Below, piece after piece: positions 1 through 7,741 of a stretch of 26,624 nucleotides of DNA. The notes below the pieces were generated by a model. The model ran no database searches, had not been told where the DNA came from, and saw nothing but the letters and a program-made list of their open reading frames with translations. Every line of letters begins with the position of its first letter. Positions within the stretch are counted from its first letter, which is position 1. This DNA is from Nemertoderma westbladi. Lineage: Eukaryota; Xenacoelomorpha; Nemertodermatida; Nemertodermatidae. Location: assembly GCA_032718475.1 (NCBI GenBank), contig JAUCBJ010007805.1:1-26624 (forward strand), read 5' to 3'. The translations under genes were made by a program, and so were the position numbers.

Positions 1-953
1 TAACCACTTTAACATAAGTCACAATCGTTATTGGTAACCTTTCTCTCTTACCTTCGGTATATCAAGAATATTGGGTTGCGGGGTTATTTATCGTTATTCC
101 AAATATAATTATTCATCAACCATATTATGAAGAACTGACAGCAAATAGCAGTATAAAACAACAAGTCAGTACCGGTATGTACTGCACATAGGCATGAGAT
201 ATTCAAGTAGTCAGTTTGCAGTGTTAAAGGATATATGCCCTTTATAATTAAACCTACTAGTGTACGACTAAAAAGCAGTACAGCACAAAAATACTTCCAA
301 GCCGTTCTTTCTTTGGCTCAAGACTCAATGATAAACACTGCACATAGGCATTTCGTCATTTCTCGGAAATTCTCTGTACAAGGAGCCACAAAAACGCTCT
401 CATTGGCTGACTGAGCTGAGAGACACCGTAGAACAAAGGAAATCAACACGTATGAATGTCAGCTGTTAACCGTAGTCATAGTAACTACTGTTCAAGAGTA
501 GCTATCACTCCTTTGCGTCACGAATTGCCATAGAATCATAAAAATATACCTTTCACAATACACATACGGAGGAAATAAGTCTTAGATCCTCTAAAAACAC
601 CGATACAGTAATAATACGGTCTCTTACACTTATTAAATCAACTACAGAGTATTTTAATGTAAAAGATAATAAAAATAACGGGGCAATTCAGCAAAGGCTT
701 TTACACCCTTAATGCTGCTGAACATTTTGGTATGTCATGAATATCAGCCATTAAATACTGTTGTTGAAATGTGCTGTTTTGTGGTCAAAAAATAATTCAA
801 TGGTGAAAACCAATGTCACCCACCACATGAAAGCAGCCCTTTTATCAAACTACAAAAACAGATAAAAAATTTTTTTTTGAAAATTTTATGTAAATTTTCG
901 AAAATTTCACTTCCGTTGGGGTCTAATTATTGTTTATATGAATTAACGTTTAT
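1..953. other. AT-rich DNA, no gene recognised
   Basis: No convincing coding exon, RNA gene or complete transposon is seen. A short direct repeat, ACTGCACATAGGCAT, occurs near 180 and again near 336. The right part has homopolymeric T and A runs near 870-900. It could be intergenic, or an intron of a gene lying mostly outside the window. Confidence 0.5.
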
Positions 954-1040
954 TTATATGTTAGTTAAATCCCTGATCAGGGTACGGAAAGAATAGAGTT
1001 GTTCAGTTACGTAACCTGGTCCGCACCCATGGCCCCATAC

Positions 1041-1139
1041 CTGGGGGTAATAATGAGCCTTTCCGTAGGCGTATGATTTATTAATGAACCCGTCTCTCGT
1101 CGTCGTTTGCTGTCGTTTGGACGGTAATAAGTCAGTCAT
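1041..1139 (-). CDS. possible small first coding exon, unknown product
   Basis: A reverse-strand ATG (1137-1139) preceded by an A-rich leader opens a 33-codon stretch rich in Tyr, Lys and Gln. It ends exactly at CCCCAG followed by GTATGG, which matches a splice-donor consensus in phase 0. Without splicing, the frame runs on to a stop at 954, giving 61 residues. The composition looks protein-like (for example the stretch YAYGKAHYYPQ), but I recognise no family and no partner exon is visible to the left. It may equally be a chance ORF in intergenic DNA. Confidence 0.25.
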
Positions 1140-1389
1140 TTTTTTAAAGGAAGTCTTTACTTTTTAGCATTACGAATACGACCGAGCGCAGCGAGGGAGA
1201 TTTAATTAAAAACGAGTGTCTATAACGCTGAAATAGTGTCCTTTTCATACTTTTAGGTACGTAAATACATATAAGTTGATATAATGTAACAAATATGTTT
1301 ACTTGAGATGCAATCACCTTATCCTGACACCCTCAATCGTGGTTTGTGGAACAAGTCTACTAGAGCCTTTGTGTAGCGGTATGTGGGGC

Positions 1390-1630
1390 GCGCCACGCAG
1401 TCAGGGCGAGCCTTAGCGCCCTGACTGTATTATAATTAGTAAATAGGGCAAAATTTAATGTCCGTCCGTGTCTGTCTGTCTGTCCGTCTGTAATGAAAAA
1501 TTCATTCGTAAATTAACTTTTGAAGATTTTAACCATTTTCAACCAAATTTTGTATGGGCATACTAGAGGAAAAGTTCCAATATTTTTGAAAGTTAGGGGC
1601 AAATACCTCTCGAACTTTTGACTCCAGATC
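1390..1630. repeat. transposon-like dispersed repeat with perfect hairpin and GTCTGTCCGTC tract
   Basis: A perfect 11-bp inverted repeat (CAGTCAGGGCG at 1398-1408 and its complement at 1417-1427, 8-nt loop) is followed by a GTCC/GTCTGTCTGTCC tract near 1460-1492 and then sequence lacking a good ORF. Similar CTGTCTGTCCGTC tracts recur near 4763-4810 and 6175-6200, which suggests a dispersed non-autonomous element. No terminal inverted repeats or target duplication were established. Confidence 0.4.
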
Positions 1631-2245
1631 AAATCGAACTTGTTTCGAACTTGCTCAAGTTCGCGTGCTGCGCGATGCCCCACGAACGTGTTAGTGGGCC
1701 GTTTGTTATCGACGTTGGAAATGTTTGAACGCTAAATAGTCCGACAATCTTTGATGAAATGGAACCAAACTTAGTATACATGTAGTCTATCAAAAGCTGA
1801 GAAATTAAATTATACACACGTACAGACTTTGGTAGTACCTCTGTCGGTCGCTTTGGGCGGCGACCAGGTCCACTAATTTTACAGTTACACCAAGGCATAG
1901 ATATAAAACCTCGGAGTAAAAAAACAGTTTTCATATTGAACGACTTTTTTTTAACGTTGTATTGTCGTTATAAACAAATGCCGTTGAATGTAATAATAGG
2001 TACATTCATGTTTCAAACTGCGAACCAGCTGATAAACAACTTCAGTAATATTTATTCACCGAAATAATAGTTGTAAACCATAGTTTAATAAGCACAATAT
2101 TCTTGTGACTCAAATGCAATCAACTCTTATAGTTTTGTTATCAAAGACAAAATACATTTTTTTTCGCGGTATATAAGTCACTAGTTAACAAGCACTGCAT
2201 GGCGTTTTGAGAACGATTTTCTTACAGTCAACCTTTAAATATTGC
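1631..2245. other. AT-rich DNA, no gene recognised; La 3' flank at right
   Basis: Only low-complexity and weak open frames are seen; the open frame on the reverse strand at 1629-1934 resembles no known family. The last 200 bases are the presumed 3' untranslated and downstream region of the La gene. Confidence 0.45.
2051..2056 (-). terminator. candidate polyadenylation signal of the La gene
   Basis: TTTATT on the plus strand reads AATAAA on the minus strand, about 190 bases beyond the La stop codon, the expected side and distance for a 3' UTR end. Confidence 0.35.
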
Positions 2246-3661
2246 TTAATCTGCTTCACCATCGCTGAAAGTAGTTTTCTTACCCTCGGGCGGGGCTATT
2301 CCACTTAATCTCTGAGGCGGCCCTTCATCTCCACCAGCTGCCCCATCTTTAGCGATCTGGGCCTCACCATCCTTTACCCGCTTGGCAGTATCTCTATCCG
2401 ATATATCGCCACCTCTTCTCTTCCTGCCCCCTCTACCCCCATGCTGACCCCTCCCCTGTTGCCCCCCACCCCGTCCATGCTGCCCCCTGCCTCCCCGCCC
2501 ACTGGCACTGTGACTCGCCAAACAAATCTTCTGCCAATACAACCTCTCCTCCTCTCCTTCTATCACCTCACCAACAACCTCATTCCCATTTACCAGTAAC
2601 TTCCCCCCATTTTCCGCTCTCATCTCCTCCATTACCTTGGATCCTACAGGTTCCGCGAACCGAACGTACGCCTGTTTGTCTGCGTGGGGGTTGTACTCTG
2701 TGAATCGGACCTGAGCCCGAGCGCTGAACGTCTGGAGAATATGTTCGCGGCCCAAACTCTCACTCAGCTCCGTTAGTTTGATTATACACCCGTTAGTATA
2801 CCTAAGCTGCTCCTGTAACTCCTTTTGTCTCGCTTTCTCTTTCTCCTCCTTCGATTTAGATTTATTATCCCGGAAGGCCTGTATCTTCGCGTTATACCAA
2901 TCTGCCTTCATGTGGACGACAAGTTCTCGGCCTTTGAACTGGGCAGGTTTCGGTTGGGCCGCGAATGTCTGGGCCTCGGCCACGGAGCTATATATGCAGA
3001 AAACAGATCCTTTAAATATTTTAGTTCGTGGGATGCGACGCATGTGAATGTGTATTGCGTTTCCGAACGAGTCGAAGTAATTCTGAAGCTCGGAGATTTC
3101 AACCTCGTCCGGGAAGCCTTTCGCGTAAACTGTTTGTTTATCGGTTTTGCGTTTATAGTCTTCGTCTGATAAATCAGGAAGGGGTTTATCCGGAGATCGT
3201 CTGATACGATGTGATTCACCGTCGGTCTCAAGGAGTCCGCTGGTCGACTGTGTAAGGGCGGCGATGATAACGTCCTTGTCCGTGGATAAATCCTTGAGTC
3301 TGTTGAAGGTGAGAAGGACGTCTAAGTCGACCCAACCTTCTGGGTTCTCACGAATCTTTGATTTGAGGAACTTATCGGTGGGTAAATTGTAGTCGCCAAA
3401 GTAATGTTCTATTTGTCTGATGATTTTGTTCGCGATGTCCTCGTTTTCTAACGGTTTCGGATCAACTCCATTTCGACTCAGAACCGGTGCCGAATCAGAC
3501 ACATCACCGCCATCGGTAGGTTCGTCAACACCATTGTTTGTATGTGTTTCCGACGTCTTTAGTTCGGAACAATTAACGGGCCCGGCGGCAACATCAATGT
3601 CAACCTGGTCGCCCTCTCCTTTACCGCTGCACACAGTACCGGTACCGGTAATATCAGCCAT
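2246..3661 (-). CDS. SSB: La ribonucleoprotein (Lupus La / SSB homologue), intronless
   Basis: La binds the 3' UUU-OH tail of new RNA polymerase III transcripts in the nucleus, protecting them and chaperoning tRNA precursor folding. The first true ATG is at 3661, giving 471 residues, near the family's usual 400-470. Visible in order: an acidic/Gly-rich N-terminal extension (1-70); the La motif (about 73-162) with IEHYFGDYNLP and the following DKFL, and the KPLP end; RRM1 (about 175-258) with RNP2 VYAKGF and RNP1 KGSVFCIY; a charged linker (264-286) likely to be helical; the second RRM (about 290-380) starting at GCIIKL; then an RG-rich tail (about 393-424) with basic clusters RKRR and AKRVK, plausible nuclear localisation signals. 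The frame is open throughout without introns, so it is a single-exon gene or an intact retrocopy. No frameshift is seen, which favours a working gene. The N-terminal extension is longer than in human La. Confidence 0.95.
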   Translation of the reverse strand: MADITGTGTVCSGKGEGDQVDIDVAAGPVNCSELKTSETHTNNGVDEPTDGGDVSDSAPVLSRNGVDPKPLENEDIANKIIRQIEHYFGDYNLPTDKFLKSKIRENPEGWVDLDVLLTFNRLKDLSTDKDVIIAALTQSTSGLLETDGESHRIRRSPDKPLPDLSDEDYKRKTDKQTVYAKGFPDEVEISELQNYFDSFGNAIHIHMRRIPRTKIFKGSVFCIYSSVAEAQTFAAQPKPAQFKGRELVVHMKADWYNAKIQAFRDNKSKSKEEKEKARQKELQEQLRYTNGCIIKLTELSESLGREHILQTFSARAQVRFTEYNPHADKQAYVRFAEPVGSKVMEEMRAENGGKLLVNGNEVVGEVIEGEEERLYWQKICLASHSASGRGGRGQHGRGGGQQGRGQHGGRGGRKRRGGDISDRDTAKRVKDGEAQIAKDGAAGGDEGPPQRLSGIAPPEGKKTTFSDGEAD

Positions 3662-4360
3662 CACTGTTATTCAGTCCTTCAGTCTGAGTTATTCTGTATT
3701 TTGTTATCAGAATGTGTCGAAACTGTTGTTCGTTGTCGTACTCGGACTGTGTGACTTCGATTTTTGTTGGTCACGCCCACGACGGAATCCAATGCTCCAA
3801 GCAATGAACCCAATGCAACAATGTCTCCAAACTAATATTATTCTAATACGAACTCATTTTTATTGACGGAAACAATAATACATTTTTAATTAATTTCACT
3901 AATTTCAGAGAAAATGTCTACTTACGATTTTATTCCGGTCGGCCTACCGTACATACATTATTACAGTAACGATTGTTGGCTCTACTATTGGCGATAAATT
4001 GTGTTTTTTGTTCAACAATAATTCATTAGCATTAGTGCCTGTTCTACTACCTGTACATAAGAATGGTTCTCCATCTGACCTTATGAATTACAGACAGATT
4101 AAAGACTGTTGACTGTTGAAGTAATTATTGTTTGTGAGCAACATTAACTGCATCGTTTAAAAAATTTCTAGAACAACAGGCATATTCTATAAACTGCGCC
4201 ATTGATTCTTCCCGCTACATATTTTGCGACAATTCTACTGTAGCCTAATTCCTCCTTACCTCAACTATGGACTTCTACTTTTCTCGCTACCGTATGGCCT
4301 CTCTCCATTATTGCCATCATATCTCTACCAATTGCCTAAATATTGCCAATCAACATTTTG
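3662..4360. other. La 5' flank and AT-rich DNA, no gene recognised
   Basis: The bases immediately right of 3661 are the presumed La 5' UTR and promoter region; no clear TATA box is assigned. The remainder is AT-rich with no supported exon on either strand. Confidence 0.45.
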
Positions 4361-5000
4361 ACGTCCCCCCCCGGGGCCTTGGGATATCCCTGATGTGCCG
4401 CTTGTAACTGGGATAGCTTAATGGAACTGGACTGGCTTACTAAAGGACCCTGTCTTCTGCACGGCAGCTCCAAACCAAAACCCAGTATGTAAATTTTTTT
4501 CGAAATCGATTTTTTTCGATTTTTGGGTTTTTTTTTTGGGCGTAGAATTCATCTGACTCAGTTTCGAAACCATAGCACTAACCGATTTCGCAGTATTAAC
4601 AATTAATTAATTAACTAATTAGCTAATTTGAGCAAATACCACATCGAAACACAGTAATGCTAGTTACTGAGTTTCGTTTATCCTTTCTGGTGTTATTTTG
4701 AAAAAGTTACTCCATCAAAACCCAGTATGTGCTCAAAAATCCCAAATTCCTACGCCAAAACCCGGTCTGTCTGTCCGTTTGACTGTCCGTCAGTATTTCT
4801 GCCCGTCAATAAAAGCATACTATCTGTCTAAAAAATACCGTATATGGGTTTTCGGGGTCGGTGACTTCATTTCTGATGTCATTATTTAAATTTGGCCTCG
4901 TCGTTTCTGTCTATATGCCTGTCAGTCTATCCGTTAAACTATAACTGACAGCCAAACAGACAATTTGGAAGACATCAAAATGTTAAAACTGACACTCGAA
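4361..5000. repeat. dispersed repeat region with AAAACCCAGTATGT and TTTTCGGGGTCG motifs
   Basis: The word AAAACCCAGTATGT occurs near 4477 and 4718, with a variant (AAAACCCGGTCTGT) near 4758 leading into a GTCTGTCCGTTTGACTGTCC tract. The segment GGGTTTTCGGGGTCGGTGAC near 4848 recurs in altered form at 6118 (GGGTTTTCGGGGTCGCTGAT), again beside a CTGTCTGTCGGTCGG tract. These look like remnants of one non-autonomous repeat family. The short plus-strand frame across 4698-4889 is repeat sequence, not a gene. Confidence 0.45.
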
Positions 5001-5214
5001 ATGAATTCTGCAACCAAGAAACCCCCTATAACTAAACTTTTAATGTAATAGCTGATTTTAATCTAAATAATTAAAATTAATTAAATCTAGAATTAAATTA
5101 ATAAATTTTTTTAAATTCGCTAATTAAAAATTATATAATATAACTATTTTTAGTCGATCGTACTGAAGCCAAAAAAGTTGATTCCAAGAAATTTGGACCA
5201 AGATTGAGGTGTTA

Positions 5215-5590
5215 TTAGTTAAATTCTCAATTCCATCGCCAGCCGCTAGGTGAGGCCAAAAAATTTCAAATAAAAGTGGCAATTTGGGGATGCCCCCCCC
5301 CCCCCCCATTAATCTACCCACATAGTTTTTTATGTATCATACAGAATCAATAATGATAGCTTTAAAATATCGGGCATTTGATTAGTTTAAGGGGGGGGGG
5401 GGGGGGCTGGTGGGGTATACCCCCCATGAACCTTTTTTTAAAATGGCTGTCAATTAGTGTTAAATGATAATATTGCTATTTTGTCATATCCAACTACTGT
5501 ATAGAAGGCCAAATAGCCTTTATAGCCTTTATAGTACAAAATTTGTAGCCTCCCCCTAGCGGCTGGCGGCGGAATTAAAGATTTCACTAA
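5215..5590. repeat. foldback element with inverted arms and C15/G16 tracts
   Basis: The left arm (5228-5256, containing CGCCAGCCGCTAGG) and the right arm (5548-5576, containing CCTAGCGGCTGGCG) are imperfect inverted copies. Between them lie a run of 15 C (5293-5307) and a run of 16 G (5391-5406), themselves arranged as an inverted pair. This looks like a non-autonomous foldback transposon or MITE. No ORF with meaning is present. Confidence 0.6.
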
Positions 5591-6113
5591 AATTGCTACT
5601 ACCCAGTGAAAAATGTTAGTGCGCTTCAAGTGCGTTACGCGCTCTAAGTGCGATAAATATGTGTAGTGGTTTTTATAAACTTCACCTAAGTGTGAAGGAA
5701 GTGGGTATTCAATGCGTAGTTACTACATTTTATTATCATGTGGAACATATTGTGTGTAACATGTTTAAGTTTTTATGATAATATGTACGTGTGATAGTAA
5801 AGTGCGTTCCAGGTGTGTTTATAAAGCGTCTCTATAACTATGAAATATGGGGTAAACTGGGGTGAAGTGAGCTACTTTTGCAGTTTTTCGTGTTTTAAAA
5901 ATAGTTAATATCACATTGAGGAAATACCAATGCATTCCTTTGTGCACTAGATTATTGCTCTAAACCATCTCACAAAAATTAAAACATAATTTGCCTATTA
6001 AATAGGAAAATTATATATTTTGTTTAGAGCACACAAATAGCTTAATTTACCCCACTCATGGGGCAAAGTGAGCTATCTCTAAAATCACTAACGAGCTAGA
6101 ATGTTCATTACTG
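5591..6113. repeat. AT-rich region with GGGGTGAAGTGAGCTA-type repeats
   Basis: GGGGTGAAGTGAGCTAC near 5860 and GGGGCAAAGTGAGCTAT near 6060 are a direct pair about 200 bases apart. GCTCTAAAC (5957-5965) and GTTTAGAGC (6022-6030) form a perfect inverted pair between them. Probably a degraded non-autonomous element; no gene is seen. Confidence 0.4.
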
Positions 6114-6420
6114 GGGTTTTCGGGGTCGCTGATTTCATTTCCGATGTCAGTTTTAAGGTTTTGGTGGAATCTAGTCTATCTGTCTGTCGGTCGGTCTTCT
6201 GTCTTTCTTACAATTTGACGGACAGACCGTCATACGGAAAACAGTGATAACTCGAGAACTGAAAGATTATTGAGGATTGAAGAGATGAAAGAAGATCAAT
6301 TTGAGGATTGCAAATCTTAAAACCGCTTTGTGAGACCTTTATAATATCAATGTGCACAAACATACATACAGACGAGAACACACACACACACCCACACACC
6401 TAAACAGACGTTTTTTTTTG
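6114..6420. repeat. second copy of TTTTCGGGGTCG repeat plus CA-rich microsatellite
   Basis: GGGTTTTCGGGGTCGCTGAT is followed by a CTGTCTGTCGGTCGG tract, as in the 4848 copy but in altered order. A short ACAC run (about 6380-6400) is adjacent. The reverse-strand open frame at 6208-6399 is low-complexity sequence and has no recognisable product. Confidence 0.4.
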
Positions 6421-6614
6421 ACAGCAAGAATCCCTGACGGTCATCTAATAATAAATCTATAGTAAATTACATATTATTTTATTGGTGCCTTAATTTTACT
6501 CATTTTAATTTATTTTATTTCATGTTACGTTGTATGTATAATTTTAACTTATAACCAAATGTTGGTGAAATATATTCATATCTCATTACACTAAATCTTC
6601 CGTTTTGCCTTCCG

Positions 6615-6890
6615 TATAGCTGCAGCAGCTTAGTCTATTGGTGCCATTCCTGGGCTTCCAAGTAGGATGCCCTGGTTCGATCCCTAGATGTGGCAGCACT
6701 GTTAGGGCACAGTGCTTTAAATGCTGCAACCTAGCCTAACCCTGGCATTCATCCTTCAGTGGTCGATAAACGGGAACCAAGGGAACTTGGGAAACAGTGT
6801 GGAAGGGTTTCCCGTTGAAGATCAACCGCCCCGCCCCATGGTGGTGAACAGGAATTCCTTGGCTTAACGAGCCTAAAAGAATTTTCCATT
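6615..6890 (+). mobile_element. tRNA-derived SINE
   Basis: The head resembles a tRNA: an A-box-like stretch AGCTTAGTCTATTGG (6627-6641) and a near-perfect B box GGTTCGATCCC (6674-6684), about 33 bases apart, as in a tRNA gene. A CTTCCAA heptamer lies where the anticodon loop should be. The stems are too degenerate for a functional tRNA, and a non-tRNA body of about 200 bases follows, the usual SINE layout. It lies upstream of the LRSAM1-like exon, probably within an intron of that gene, in the sense direction. Confidence 0.65.
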
Positions 6891-7275
6891 CATTGCACTA
6901 AATCAAATCATTTGGATTCTGCAAATCCATAAATGGTTGCTAATAAATGGTTAACGGAAGGCATTTTAAGAGGTCAAGCCACGGGGTGAGAATATAGATC
7001 AGTCCAAAACTAAGGGAATATAAAGGGCAATGAAGTAAGTAGGTACCCACAACTAAGAGAAGAGAATGAGTAATGAATAGTTTTGGTGCGAAAACTACCA
7101 ATCAGCTGACTACTGATACTGATTACATGCAACTTTGGTCTCCAGTTGCCCGTCAATCTGTTCTTGTTATTTACTTACCTACCGGTGAGTTCTGAGGATT
7201 TTTCTTCACCTGTTTGACAATTAAGTATATTAAATTATTTGCTTTGTTAGAATTTTTACTTTAATTTTTATTCAG
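6891..7275. other. presumed intron upstream of the LRSAM1-like exon
   Basis: The segment ends in a T-rich stretch and TTCAG at 7271-7275, a good splice acceptor. GTGAGT near 7185 and GTAAGT near 7035 resemble donors, but joining them to 7276 gives a frameshift or leaves a preceding stop, so no upstream exon is assigned. Confidence 0.5.
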
Positions 7276-7497
7276 ATGGGAATCTTTGAGATCGGAATTA
7301 GGAAAGGCGTTCTGAGCGCTCTGAATGAATATAAACAAACCGGAAAACTCCAACAAAAAGTAGAACCAGTCACTCCTCTGGTAGACTTACCACCGCCAAT
7401 GGTTCCGTCTGCACCGTTAATAACAATGCCGTCTGCACCGTTGTTGGAGACTAGAGTGAATGCCACCGGTGAATGTGTTGTTTGTCTTGATAGACAT
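7276..7497 (+). CDS. LRSAM1: LRSAM1-like E3 ubiquitin ligase, penultimate exon (SAM end, PSAP motifs, RING start)
   Basis: LRSAM1 is a RING E3 ligase that ubiquitinates TSG101, an ESCRT-I subunit, and acts in endosomal sorting and anti-bacterial autophagy. These 74 codons encode the last helix of a SAM domain (residues 1-20, MGIFEIGIRKGVLSAL), a Pro-rich linker with two PSAP motifs (44-47 and 52-55; P(S/T)AP binds the TSG101 UEV domain), and ECVVCLDRH, giving zinc ligands C67 and C70. The SAM, then tandem P(S/T)AP, then C-terminal RING order is the LRSAM1 signature. The exon is bounded by TTCAG (acceptor) and GTTAGT (donor at 7498), phase 0 at both ends, so the initial ATG is probably internal. 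Upstream LRR, coiled-coil and SAM exons are not visible. An IAP- or MUL1-type RING was considered; the PSAP pair decides for LRSAM1. Confidence 0.82.
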
Positions 7498-7741
7498 GTT
7501 AGTAAGCTTTTAGAACGTAATAATAATGTTTATTTGGCTTAGCGTGGGTGGGTCACATAACAGAACATTTAATGAATTAATTATTAACTAAATAATTTAT
7601 ATAATATTTAATTGAATTGCGCATTGGGAGTGGCGTATAACCTGTAAAAATTTATTTAATATTGAGTTAAATCATCACCTTCTTTATCTGTCTGTATCGG
7701 CCAAATATGGTTACATTTATAGAGTTTACTAGGTAAAAGTG

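Noticed and set aside
2778-3866. Other open frames overlapping the La gene
   Set aside because: Antisense or out-of-phase shadows of a strongly coding region.
7070-7186. Possible upstream exon ending in ACCG then GTGAGT
   Set aside because: Joining it to 7276 leaves the wrong phase, and the one phase that fits gives a non-SAM peptide behind a stop.
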